A program made the position numbers and the translations under genes. This document shows positions 8,134 to 15,810 of a stretch of 39,304 bases of DNA, one piece after another. The notes under the pieces are model-generated. The model was given only the letters and a program-made list of their open reading frames with translations, was not told the origin of the DNA and did no database searches. Source of the DNA: Pseudorhodoferax sp. Leaf274 (GTDB lineage Bacteria > Pseudomonadota > Gammaproteobacteria > Burkholderiales > Burkholderiaceae_C); the NCBI RefSeq assembly GCF_001422445.1, contig NZ_LMNA01000013.1:143-39446 (forward strand), in the 5' to 3' direction. Position 1 is the stretch's first letter. Every line of letters starts with the position of its first letter.

Positions 8134-9336
8134 TCAGCGCCCGGCACCGGCGCCCTGGCCCGGCAAGCGCACGCGCAGCAGCGCCACGCAGCACAGCAGC
8201 GTCGGCACCGCCAGCGCCAGGTACCCGGCGCGGTAGGTCTGGAACAGCGCCGACAAGGCCCCGAACACCGGCGGCCCCAGCACCACCCCGAAGAACGTGA
8301 ACGCCAGCGTGCCCCCCGTGGCCACGCCGGCCAGCCCCGGCGGTGCCTGCCGTGCCACCTCGGCGAGGTACACGCCGTTCCAGCCGATGGCCGAAGCGCC
8401 GAACACCACCAGCACGGCCAGCACCAGCCACGGTGGCAGCGCGGGCGACAGCAGGGCCGTGGCCGCGCTGCTCAGGGCCATCACGGCCGCCAGCAGGGCC
8501 AGCATGCGGCGCGCGCCCAGGCCGCGGTCGGCCACCCAGCCCCACAGGATGCGCCCCGCGACCCCGCCGAACTGCGCCACGGACAGCGCCAGGCCCGCGG
8601 CCACGAGGCCATAGGCCAGGCCTTCGTTGAGATAGGTCACGAGGTAGGTGGTCAGCGACAGCTGCGCGATCGAGAACACGAACGAACAGGCGGCCAGCAT
8701 CTTGAGCGCCGGGTGCCCCAGCACGAGCCGGATCGGCTGCGCCAGGTTGCCCAGCGCCATCGGCTTGTCGGCCTGGCGGTCGGCGTCGAGGTCGGTGCGC
8801 AGCGGCTGGGCCAGCAGCGCGCAGGCCAGGTTGGCCGCGGCCGAGGCCAGCAGCGCGCCCTGCCAGCCCAGCAGCAGCATGAGGCTGGGCACCAGCGCGC
8901 CGGCCAGCATGCCGCCCAGCGGCACGCCGGTCTGCTTGACCGAGAACACCAGCGACATGCGGTGCGCCGGCGTGCTCTGGCTGAGCAGATGCGAGCTGGC
9001 CGGCGTGATCGGGCCGTAGCCCAGGCCGATCAGCACCGCGCCGATGGCGCTGGCGGCCGGGTGCGGCACCGCGCACAGGGCCAGGCCCGCGGCGCACAGC
9101 AGCAGCCCGGCCTGGCTCACGCGGATCGCGCCGAAGCGCGCGACCGCCGCGCCGGCGGCCAGGCTGGCGGCCATCGCACCGGCATAGACCAGGGCCACAT
9201 AGACACCGACCAGCGCGGCCGACACGCCCATCGCCGACGCCACGACGGGCGCCATCACCGGCAGGGTCAGCAGGGCCATCGACACCATGGCCTGCACGGC
9301 CAGCGTGATGGCCAGGGTCATCCAGGGGCCGGTCAT
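8134..9336 (-). CDS. Major facilitator superfamily transporter
   Basis: This 400-residue, very hydrophobic protein is consistent with 12 transmembrane helices and the MFS fold. A motif-A-like loop occurs in both halves (AVARFGAIRVS after helix 2; VADRGLGARR after helix 8), and a Gly/Pro-rich segment SVKQTGVPLGGMLAGAL lies in helix 5. The ATG at 9336 follows a GGAAGC ribosome site; the open frame extends much further upstream without stops only because of GC-rich composition. It lies between the MmgE/PrpD gene (62 bp) and the CitE-like gene (58 bp) in the catabolic operon, which suggests uptake of the acid degraded there or of a related metabolite. The substrate cannot be read from the sequence. 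Confidence 0.88.
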   Translation of the reverse strand: MTGPWMTLAITLAVQAMVSMALLTLPVMAPVVASAMGVSAALVGVYVALVYAGAMAASLAAGAAVARFGAIRVSQAGLLLCAAGLALCAVPHPAASAIGAVLIGLGYGPITPASSHLLSQSTPAHRMSLVFSVKQTGVPLGGMLAGALVPSLMLLLGWQGALLASAAANLACALLAQPLRTDLDADRQADKPMALGNLAQPIRLVLGHPALKMLAACSFVFSIAQLSLTTYLVTYLNEGLAYGLVAAGLALSVAQFGGVAGRILWGWVADRGLGARRMLALLAAVMALSSAATALLSPALPPWLVLAVLVVFGASAIGWNGVYLAEVARQAPPGLAGVATGGTLAFTFFGVVLGPPVFGALSALFQTYRAGYLALAVPTLLCCVALLRVRLPGQGAGAGR

Positions 9337-9398
9337 CGTTCTGCTTCCATGGGCGCCGACTGTAGCGGGCCGTCGGAGCGCCCCTGCGCATGCCTGGC

Positions 9399-10799
9399 TC
9401 AGCGCCCCTGCGCAGCCCGGCCCAGCAGCTGTGCCAACGCGCCCGCCTCGCCCTGCGCAATGCCCAGCACCGCATTGAGGATGTGGTCGGCATGCGTGCG
9501 GTCGACCGCCCGCGCCGCGTTGTCGTGGTACTTGGCCACGATGTCGGCGTTGGCGATGGGCCGGCCCGCCGCGCCGCGGTTGATGGGCTCGTGGTGGCGC
9601 AGCACCCGGCCGTCGGCCAGCTCGACGATGACCTCGCCGCCGAAGTAGCGCGGGAAGTCGGCGTCGGGATCGCTCTGGCATTCGACGAGCGCGGCGATCT
9701 TCAGTGTCTCGGGGTCCTGGTAGGCGGCGGGGTCCAACGCGTCGAGCGTGAAGCGGCCGAAGCGCAGGCCCGTGGCCACCGAGTACGGCACGCTGAACTG
9801 CGCGTCGTACGCATTGGCCGGGCGCAGCTTCTTCTCGATGGGCTCGCAGACGGCCTTCATCGCGCCAGTGGGCACGCGCGCCACGATGCGCCGGATCGGC
9901 GCGCCGTTCCAGTCCTTGGACAGGATGCTGGCCGCATCGGCGAAGGCATGCGTGAAGTGGCAGGCCGGCACCGGCTTGACGGCCACGTTCATCACCTCCC
10001 ACACCTGGCCCAGCCCGGCCGTGACCATGGACAGGTCGGCCTTGGCCAACAGTTCGGCGCCCAGGTGGCTGGCGTACAGGCCGAAGCGGCCCTCGTACGC
10101 CGCGCCGGGGCCGACGAAGCCGTGCTTGCCCAGCGTGGCCGCCGTGATTCCGCCGGCCGCGCCCCAGCCCGGGTGCAGCCGCTTGGTCCAGGCGCCGTCT
10201 TCCAGGCATTCCAGGCTGCCAGAGGCCACCGACAGCGCGATGCCCTGCGCATCGACCAGCTGCCGCTCGCCAAGCTGCAGCAACCGCCCTGCCGCCAGCG
10301 TGCAGCCGAAGGTGCCGACCAGCCCGGTCGGGTGGAAGCCGACCTGGTGGAAGCCGCTGCGGGCCGCCGCGCCGATGCGCGTGGCGGTCTCCATGCCCAG
10401 CACATAGGCGGTGAGCAGGTCGCGGCCGCTGCTGGACAGGCGCGTCGCCAGGCCGAGCACCGCCGGCAGCACCGAGGTGGTGGCGTGGATCACGCCGGCC
10501 GGGTGCGTGTCGTCGTAATCCAGGCCGTGGATCAGCAAGGCGTTCATGACCACCGCGTCGCGCAGCGGCAGCATCTGGCCGTGGCCGATGACGGGCACGT
10601 CGCCACCCGGGCCGGCCAGTTCGCGCAGGCCCGCGAGCGTGGTGCGCGCGAAGTCCCACTGCGTGGACGCCAGGCCGATGCCCAGCGCATCCAGCATCAG
10701 GTGCGTGGCGCGTTCGCGCACCTCGGCGGGCACGGCGTCCAGCGTGAGGCCGGTGGCGAAGGACGCCAGTTCGCAAGAGATCGTGGTGCGTGTCGTCAT
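9399..10799 (-). CDS. MmgE/PrpD family protein (dehydratase/decarboxylase/epimerase-like)
   Basis: This 466-residue protein has the length and landmarks of the MmgE/PrpD family, which includes 2-methylcitrate dehydratase, cis-aconitate decarboxylase and iminodisuccinate epimerase. Landmarks are the all-helical N-terminal region with GLDYDDTHP (conserved His/Asp cluster) at about residues 92-100, SGFHQVGFHPTG around 150, the KRLHPGWGAAGG segment, and a C-terminal alpha/beta domain (VPACHFTHAF, QFSVPYSVA). The His-rich and KRLHPG motifs are intact, so it is probably active, but the exact reaction is not determinable. Its ATG is 4 bp downstream of the Bug gene stop, indicating tight coupling. 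In this operon it may isomerise or dehydrate a tri- or dicarboxylate before CoA activation. Confidence 0.9.
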   Translation of the reverse strand: MTTRTTISCELASFATGLTLDAVPAEVRERATHLMLDALGIGLASTQWDFARTTLAGLRELAGPGGDVPVIGHGQMLPLRDAVVMNALLIHGLDYDDTHPAGVIHATTSVLPAVLGLATRLSSSGRDLLTAYVLGMETATRIGAAARSGFHQVGFHPTGLVGTFGCTLAAGRLLQLGERQLVDAQGIALSVASGSLECLEDGAWTKRLHPGWGAAGGITAATLGKHGFVGPGAAYEGRFGLYASHLGAELLAKADLSMVTAGLGQVWEVMNVAVKPVPACHFTHAFADAASILSKDWNGAPIRRIVARVPTGAMKAVCEPIEKKLRPANAYDAQFSVPYSVATGLRFGRFTLDALDPAAYQDPETLKIAALVECQSDPDADFPRYFGGEVIVELADGRVLRHHEPINRGAAGRPIANADIVAKYHDNAARAVDRTHADHILNAVLGIAQGEAGALAQLLGRAAQGR

Positions 10800-10803
10800 G
10801 CTC

Positions 10804-11772
10804 TCAATCCACCTTGGCGCCGGACAGCTTGACGGCCAGCGCCCACTTGTCGATCTCGCTCTGGATGTACTTCGCGAACTCGGCCGGCGCCATGACCGCC
10901 GGCTCGGCGCCCAGGCCGTTCAACTGCTCGCGCACGTCGGGCGCGTCGCGCCAATGTGCCACCAGCGCCTTGTGCAGCGTCTCGACGATCTCCTTGGGCG
11001 TGCCCTTGGGCGCGGCCAGGCCGACCCAGGCCGGCGCGACGAAGTTGCCCAGGCCGGCCTCGGCCATGGTCGGCACATCCGGTGCGGCGGCGTTGCGCTT
11101 CTCGCTCGCCACGGCCAGGATGCGCAGCTTGCCCGTGCGCATGTGCGGCAGCAGTGCCGGGCCGGTGTCGATCATGGTGTTGATCTGGCCGCCGATCAGG
11201 TCGGTCACGGCCGCCGGGCTGCCCTTGTAGGGCACGTGCGTGAGGTCCATGCCCAGGGAGTGCTTGAGCAGCTCCATGGTCAGGTGGCTGGTGACGCCGC
11301 TGCCGCCCGAGCCGAAGTTGATCTTGCCCGGCGCGGCCTTGGCCTGCTGCACGAGTTCGGCGGCGGTCCTGGCCGGAAAGGTCGGGTTCACCGCCAGGAA
11401 CAGCGGCACCACCGACAGGATGCTGACCGGCTCGAAATCCTTCAGCGGGTGGTAGGGCAGCTTGGAGTACAGGCTGGGGTTGATCGCCATCGTGCCGCTG
11501 GAGCCCACCACCAGCGTGTAGCCGTCGGGCGCGGCCTTGGCCACGGTCTCCGAGCCGATGATGCCGGCCGCGCCGGGCTTGTTGTCCACGATGACGGGCT
11601 GGCCCAGCGCATCCTGCAGCTTCTTCGCCGCGATGCGCGCGATCATGTCGGTGGCCTGGCCGGGCGGAAAGCCGACGACCAGGCGGATCGGCTTGTCGGG
11701 ATAGGCGGCCAGCGCCGCGCCGGCCGCCAGCCAGACGGATGCGGCCACCAGGGCCTTGCAAAGGGCGTTCAT
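10804..11772 (-). CDS. Bug/TctC-family periplasmic solute-binding protein 1
   Basis: This 322-residue extracytoplasmic receptor belongs to the tripartite tricarboxylate transporter (TctC/Bug) family. A Sec signal peptide ends at about residue 22 (AGAALA-AYPDKP). The diagnostic start of the mature protein YPDKPIRLVVGFPPG follows, then PVIVDNKPGAAG at about 60-72, APDGYTL, the VPYKGSPAAVTDLIGGQI ligand-loop region and a C-terminal segment ending SGAKVD. Family members bind carboxylates such as citrate, glutarate, adipate or nicotinate. The ATG at 11772 has an AGGAGA ribosome site. No membrane subunits (TctA, TctB) are nearby, so they must be shared from another locus or the protein senses ligand. 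Position inside the CoA catabolic operon suggests it captures the operon's substrate. Confidence 0.92.
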   Translation of the reverse strand: MNALCKALVAASVWLAAGAALAAYPDKPIRLVVGFPPGQATDMIARIAAKKLQDALGQPVIVDNKPGAAGIIGSETVAKAAPDGYTLVVGSSGTMAINPSLYSKLPYHPLKDFEPVSILSVVPLFLAVNPTFPARTAAELVQQAKAAPGKINFGSGGSGVTSHLTMELLKHSLGMDLTHVPYKGSPAAVTDLIGGQINTMIDTGPALLPHMRTGKLRILAVASEKRNAAAPDVPTMAEAGLGNFVAPAWVGLAAPKGTPKEIVETLHKALVAHWRDAPDVREQLNGLGAEPAVMAPAEFAKYIQSEIDKWALAVKLSGAKVD

Positions 11773-11810
11773 GTCTGTCTCCTGCGTTGTTGGAATGGAC
11801 GGGCCGGCAA

Positions 11811-12314
11811 TCAGTCGCCGACGCCGTGGCCGCGCTTGGGGATCAGCGACATGCGGATGAACTCCATGACCTGCACGTCCTTGTGGTTCAGCCCGCGCGT
11901 GCGCGTGGTCACGATGCCCTGCGTCGGCCGGCTCTGGGATTCGCGCACCTCCAGCACCTCGGACTCGGCATACAGCGTGTCGCCGCAGAAGACGGGCGCC
12001 GTCAGCTTGATCTCCTTCCAGCCCAAATTGGCGATGGCCTTGGCGCTGATGTCGTTGACCGTCATGCCCAGCACCACGGCCAGCGACAGGCCGCTGTTGA
12101 CCAGCAACTGGCCGAACTCGCTCTGCGCCGCGAAGTGCTTGTCGCAGTGCATCGGGTGCGCGTTCATCGTGATGAGCGAGAACTGGATGTTGTCGTTCTC
12201 GGTGATGGTGCGGCCCGGGCGGTGCTCGTAGATGTCGCCGACCTTGAAGTCTTCCAGGTAGCGGCCGTAGGAAGCGCGGTAGCGTTGCGGGCTGATCTCG
12301 ATGGCGGTTTGCAT
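11811..12314 (-). CDS. MaoC-like hydratase/dehydratase (hot-dog fold)
   Basis: This 167-residue single-domain protein has the MaoC/R-hydratase hot-dog fold. FKVGDIYEHRPGRTITEND at about 23-41 carries the D-I-x-x-F/L-S-x-x-T-x-x-N-P-x-H family region (NIQFSLITMNAHPMHCD). Asp/His of this region hydrate 2-enoyl-CoA esters. The later segment GDTLYAESEVLEVRESQSRP is typical of the subgroup found with CitE-like lyases and type III CoA-transferases. A strong GAGGAG ribosome site lies before ATG. It is 30 bp downstream of the acyl-CoA dehydrogenase and 38 bp upstream of the Bug gene. The predicted reaction is hydration of an unsaturated acyl-CoA, possibly mesaconyl- or itaconyl-type, giving the hydroxyacyl-CoA for the CitE-like lyase. 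The specific substrate is inferred. Confidence 0.9.
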   Translation of the reverse strand: MQTAIEISPQRYRASYGRYLEDFKVGDIYEHRPGRTITENDNIQFSLITMNAHPMHCDKHFAAQSEFGQLLVNSGLSLAVVLGMTVNDISAKAIANLGWKEIKLTAPVFCGDTLYAESEVLEVRESQSRPTQGIVTTRTRGLNHKDVQVMEFIRMSLIPKRGHGVGD

Positions 12315-12344
12315 GGGGAATGTCTCCTCGGGATGGACGGTGGT

Positions 12345-13508
12345 TCAGATGCGGTGGCGGTCGACCAGTTGCTTGGCGATGACCTGGCGCAGGATCTCGT
12401 TCGTGCCTTCGCCGATGCACATCAGCATGGCGTCGCGGTAGTAGCGCTCGATCTCGTACTCCACCGAGTAGCTGTAGCCGCCGAAGATGCGCATGGCCTG
12501 CTGCGCACACTCGGCGCCGGCCTCCGAGCCGGCCAGCTTGGCCATGGCGGCCTCGAGGTCGCAGCGCTCGCCACGGTCGTACTTGGTGGCCGCCTGCTGC
12601 AGCAGCAGCTTGGCGCCCTCCACCTGCGTGGCCATGTCGGCCAGCTTGAGCTGGATGGCCTGGTGCTGCCAGATCGGCTTGCCGAAGGCGTCGCGCTCCT
12701 GCGCATAGCGCAGCGCATGCTTGAACGCACCCTCGGCGATGCCGGCGCCGCGCGCACCCACGTTGATGCGGCCCAGCTCCAGCCCGCCGGCGGTCTGCAC
12801 GAAGCCCTTGCCTTCCACGCCGCCGACCAGCTGGCTGGCCGGCACGCGGTAGTTCTCGAAGGTCAGCTCGCAGGTGTCGATGGCGCGGTAGCCCATCTTC
12901 TTGAGCTTGCCGACCACGTTGAAGCCCGGGCCCTTGTCGGCGATCAAGAGGCTCATGCCTTTGTGGCGCGGCTCGGCCTGCGGGTCGGTCTTGACCAAGA
13001 GCAGCGTGCCGTGGCCGTGCATGCTGTTGGTGATCCAGGTCTTGCTGCCGTTCACGACGTAGTGCGCGCCGTCGCGCCTGGCCACGGTGCGGATGGCCTG
13101 CAGGTCCGAGCCGGCGTTGGGCTCGGTCAGGCCGATGCTGCCGCGGTACTCGCCGCTGGCCATGCGCGGCAGGTAGGCGCGCTTTTGTTCATCGGTGCCG
13201 TGGCGCTCGATGGCCGAGGCCATGATCAGGTGCGAGTTGAAGATGCCCGAGGGCGCCATCCAGACCGAGGCCACCTTGATCACGATCTGCGCATACGTCC
13301 AGGCCGACAGGCCCAGGCCGCCGTATTCCTCGCCGATGGTGGCGCCGAACAGGCCCAGCTCCTTCATCTGGTCGACGATCTCGTGCGGGTACTCGTCGGC
13401 CAGGTCGTACTTGCGGGCCACGGGGCGCAGCTCCTTCTCGGCCCAGGCCTCCACCGCGTCCACGAATGCGCTTTCGTCCGCCGCGCTGCGGGTCTCTTCC
13501 TTGCTCAT
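12345..13508 (-). CDS. Acyl-CoA dehydrogenase
   Basis: This 387-residue FAD enzyme oxidises an acyl-CoA to the 2-enoyl-CoA and passes electrons to ETF. The N-terminal helical domain includes GATIGEEYGGLGLS. The FAD-binding signatures are IGLTEPNAGSD at about 127-137 and WITNS at about 158-162. The middle beta domain is followed by the C-terminal helical domain with RDAFGKPI and IFGGYSYS. The catalytic base is Glu at about 367 in CIGEGTNEI. I prefer ATG 13508 to the GTG seven codons upstream. It is the first gene of the six-gene operon and diverges from the GntR gene; the intergenic region holds a perfect palindrome probably bound by that regulator. At 387 residues it is shorter than the canonical methylsuccinyl-CoA dehydrogenases of the ethylmalonyl-CoA pathway, so its substrate is open. 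Confidence 0.93.
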   Translation of the reverse strand: MSKEETRSAADESAFVDAVEAWAEKELRPVARKYDLADEYPHEIVDQMKELGLFGATIGEEYGGLGLSAWTYAQIVIKVASVWMAPSGIFNSHLIMASAIERHGTDEQKRAYLPRMASGEYRGSIGLTEPNAGSDLQAIRTVARRDGAHYVVNGSKTWITNSMHGHGTLLLVKTDPQAEPRHKGMSLLIADKGPGFNVVGKLKKMGYRAIDTCELTFENYRVPASQLVGGVEGKGFVQTAGGLELGRINVGARGAGIAEGAFKHALRYAQERDAFGKPIWQHQAIQLKLADMATQVEGAKLLLQQAATKYDRGERCDLEAAMAKLAGSEAGAECAQQAMRIFGGYSYSVEYEIERYYRDAMLMCIGEGTNEILRQVIAKQLVDRHRI

Positions 13509-13568
13509 GGTCTGCCCTTGTCGTTTCACGCCCGAATTGAGCGCACTATTGCCAGTTGATTTTGTTTT

Positions 13569-13583
13569 ATTGTCCGGACATTA
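13569..13583. promoter_or_regulatory. Candidate GntR-type operator (palindrome TGTCCGGACA)
   Basis: Positions 13571-13580 read TGTCCGGACA, an exact palindrome in an AT-rich stretch (ATTGTCCGGACATTA). It is 63 bp upstream of the acyl-CoA dehydrogenase ATG and 66 bp upstream of the GntR ATG. Eleven of the first twelve bases (ATTGTCCG-ACA) recur at 14494-14505 before the CoA-transferase gene. GntR-family repressors commonly bind short palindromes of the GT-N-AC type, so this is the best candidate operator. Binding is not demonstrated. Confidence 0.65.
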
Positions 13584-13645
13584 TTAGAGCAGCGCAAGCG
13601 GCTGTCAATGCGGCGCCGCTGCAGAACTGGTGCAGACTTCCCCCC

Positions 13646-14455
13646 ATGAGCCGCCACAAGAACGACCCGACCTCCCCCCCCGCCATCGAGGACGCCGAAG
13701 CGCCGGAAGCGACCACCGGCGCGCAGCCGATCTACCAGCGCATCGCGGCCGAGTTGCGCCGCGGCATCGCCGATGGTCGCTACCCCGTCGGCGCACGGCT
13801 GCCGACCGAGGCCGAGCTGTGCGAGCAGTTCGGCATCAGCCGCTTCACGGCGCGCGCGGCGATCCGGCTGCTGTCCACGGCCGGCCTGGTCACGCGGCGC
13901 CAGCGCGTGGGGACGGTGGTCATCGCCCAGCCCGGCCAGGCGCGCTACCGGCACGACGCCGCCTCGCTGCCCGACCTGTTCCAGTACGCGCAGGACACCG
14001 AGTTGCGCATCGTCTACGTGGGCCGCATCGCGCTCTCCCGCAGCCAGGCGCAGGACTTTGGCACCGAGGCTGGCGAGGAATGGGTGCTGGCCGTGGGCCT
14101 GCGCCATGACCAGCCCGGCGCCGGCGGCGCGCGCAAGGCACCGCCGCCGTTCTGCATCACGCGCATCTTTTTGAATCCCGTGCTGAAAGACATCGAGGCC
14201 CGGCTGCGCGACCGCCAGACCGCCGTCTACGCGCTGATCGAACGCGAGTACAAGCTATCGATCCAGCGCGTGGAGCAGGAGATCCAGGGCGTGGTGCTGA
14301 GCGCCGACGACGCCGCCAGCCTGCAGAGCGAGGCCGGCGCGCCGGCGCTGCGCATCGTGCGGCGCTACTACAGCGACCGCGGCGAACTCGTCGAGGTGGC
14401 CGACAACGTGCACCCGGCCGACCGCTTCAGCTACCGCATGGAACTGCGGCAATAG
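13646..14455 (+). CDS. GntR-family transcriptional regulator (HutC/UTRA type)
   Basis: This 269-residue regulator has an N-terminal winged helix-turn-helix at about residues 28-95 (IYQRIAAELRRGIADGRYPV, LPTEAELCEQFGISRFTARA). A UTRA ligand-binding domain spans about 115-265 (RIVYVGRIALSR, VYALIEREYKLSI, LRIVRRYYSDRGELVEVADN). UTRA domains of HutC-type repressors bind small effectors. ATG 13646 is chosen because it starts just before the variable N-terminal arm; an upstream in-frame ATG at 13556 would run through the operator-like palindrome and is unlikely. No clear ribosome site is seen. It sits between the two transcription units it probably controls, the acyl-CoA dehydrogenase operon (divergent) and the CoA-transferase gene downstream. 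Confidence 0.9.
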   Translation: MSRHKNDPTSPPAIEDAEAPEATTGAQPIYQRIAAELRRGIADGRYPVGARLPTEAELCEQFGISRFTARAAIRLLSTAGLVTRRQRVGTVVIAQPGQARYRHDAASLPDLFQYAQDTELRIVYVGRIALSRSQAQDFGTEAGEEWVLAVGLRHDQPGAGGARKAPPPFCITRIFLNPVLKDIEARLRDRQTAVYALIEREYKLSIQRVEQEIQGVVLSADDAASLQSEAGAPALRIVRRYYSDRGELVEVADNVHPADRFSYRMELRQ

Positions 14456-14492
14456 GCAGCGACGGTTGCGTTTGGGCTGGTCTGCGGCCTAC

Positions 14493-14518
14493 AATTGTCC
14501 GCACAATTTAACCGGACA
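14493..14518. promoter_or_regulatory. Second candidate GntR-type operator upstream of the CoA-transferase gene
   Basis: AATTGTCCGCACAATT at 14493-14508 is an inverted repeat with 6-bp arms and a 4-bp centre. Its core ATTGTCCGCACA matches the palindrome at 13569-13580 in 11 of 12 positions. A further half-site CCGGACA lies at 14512-14518. The site ends about 9-19 bp before the CoA-transferase ATG, a position suited to repression. The match to the divergent promoter supports co-regulation of the two halves of the catabolic locus. Confidence 0.6.
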
Positions 14519-14526
14519 GCCACACC

Positions 14527-15789
14527 ATGACCGAGACTCCCGCCCTGCCGCTCGCCGGCCTCCGCGTGCTTGCCGTCGAACAGTACGGCGCCGGCCCGTT
14601 CGGCACCTCCTACCTGGCCGACCTGGGTGCCGAGGTGATCAAGATCGAGAACCACCACGACGGCGGCGACGTGGGCCGGCATGTCGGCCCGCACTACTTC
14701 GGCGCGGACGACAGCCATTTCTTCCAGACCTTCAACCGCAACAAGAAGAGCCTGACGCTGGACCTGAAGCAGCCCGAGGGCATGGCCGTGCTGCACAAGC
14801 TGGCGGCCGGCGCCGATGCGTTGCTCGACAACCTGCGCGGCGACCTGCCGCACAAGCTAGGCCTGACCTACGCGCAGATGCGCGATGCCAATCCGCGCCT
14901 GGTCTGCGCCCACCTGTCGGCCTATGGCCGCAGCGGCTCGCGCAAGGCCTGGCCCGGCTACGACTACCTGATGCAGGCCGAGGCCGGCCACCTCTCGCTG
15001 ACGGGCGAGCCCGACGGCCCGCCCACGCGCTACGGCCTGTCCATCGTCGACCTCATGACCGGCCTGGCCGCCGCCTTCGGCCTGCTGGCCGGCGTGGTGC
15101 AGGCGCGCGCCAGCGGCCAGGGCATGGACGTGGACACCTCGCTGTTCGACGTGGCGCTGCACAACCTCAACTACCCCGGCACCTGGTACCTCAACGCCGA
15201 CGTGGTCACGGGCCGCACGGCACGCAGCGGCCACCCCAGCCTGGTGCCCAGCCAGCTCTACCGCACGCAGGATGGCTGGCTGTTCATCATGTGCAACAAG
15301 GAGAAGTTCTGGCCGCTGCTCGCGCGCGAACTCGGCCACCCGGAATGGGCCGAGGATCCGCGGCTGGCCACCTTCGCCGCGCGCCTGCAGAACCGCAACC
15401 AAGTGCAGGAACTGCTGGACGCCGCACTCATGCAGCAGCCCACTGCCGTCTGGCTGGAACGCCTGTCGGGCAAGGTGCCCGTGTCCCCCGTGTTCGACGT
15501 GGCGCAGGCGCTGGAGAACCCCTTCGTGCACGAGCGCGCGGGCGTGGTGGACTTCGACTACGGCGACGGCCGCAGCGCCCGCATGATCGCCAACCCGATC
15601 CGCGTGGCCGGCCGCGAACTGCCGCACCGCGCCGCCCCGCGCATGGGCGAGCACAACGAGGCGCTGCTGCGCGAGGCCGGCTTCGACGATGCCGCCATCG
15701 CCAAGCTGCGCGCACTGGGCGTGATCGCGGGCCATGCCGCGCCCGAGCATCCCGAGGGCACGGACACGGGGCACGCTGCGAGCCCCTGA
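14527..15789 (+). CDS. CaiB/BaiF-type (family III) CoA-transferase
   Basis: This 420-residue enzyme is a family III CoA-transferase, which moves CoA from a donor such as succinyl-CoA to a carboxylic acid. Family hallmarks are LAGLRVLAVEQYGAGPFG at the N-terminus, LGAEVIKIE at about 33-41, NRNKKSLTLDLK at about 70-81, LSAYGRSGS, and the catalytic Asp at about 175 in SIVDLMTG. The GQGMDVDTSLFDVALHNLNY segment and the C-terminal PVSPVFDVAQALENPF segment are also typical. Length is normal and all key regions are present. It is transcribed alone after the GntR gene and preceded by a GntR-like site. The predicted job is activation of the acid that the divergent operon then oxidises, hydrates and cleaves. 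The acid itself is not identified. Confidence 0.92.
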   Translation: MTETPALPLAGLRVLAVEQYGAGPFGTSYLADLGAEVIKIENHHDGGDVGRHVGPHYFGADDSHFFQTFNRNKKSLTLDLKQPEGMAVLHKLAAGADALLDNLRGDLPHKLGLTYAQMRDANPRLVCAHLSAYGRSGSRKAWPGYDYLMQAEAGHLSLTGEPDGPPTRYGLSIVDLMTGLAAAFGLLAGVVQARASGQGMDVDTSLFDVALHNLNYPGTWYLNADVVTGRTARSGHPSLVPSQLYRTQDGWLFIMCNKEKFWPLLARELGHPEWAEDPRLATFAARLQNRNQVQELLDAALMQQPTAVWLERLSGKVPVSPVFDVAQALENPFVHERAGVVDFDYGDGRSARMIANPIRVAGRELPHRAAPRMGEHNEALLREAGFDDAAIAKLRALGVIAGHAAPEHPEGTDTGHAASP

Positions 15790-15810
15790 GCAGCGATCGC
15801 GCCGGCAGGC

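Noticed and set aside
8134-10776. An 880-codon fusion of the MmgE/PrpD region with the MFS transporter
   Set aside because: The upstream part is an out-of-frame reading of the MmgE/PrpD gene. The MFS protein has its own ATG at 9336 with a ribosome site.
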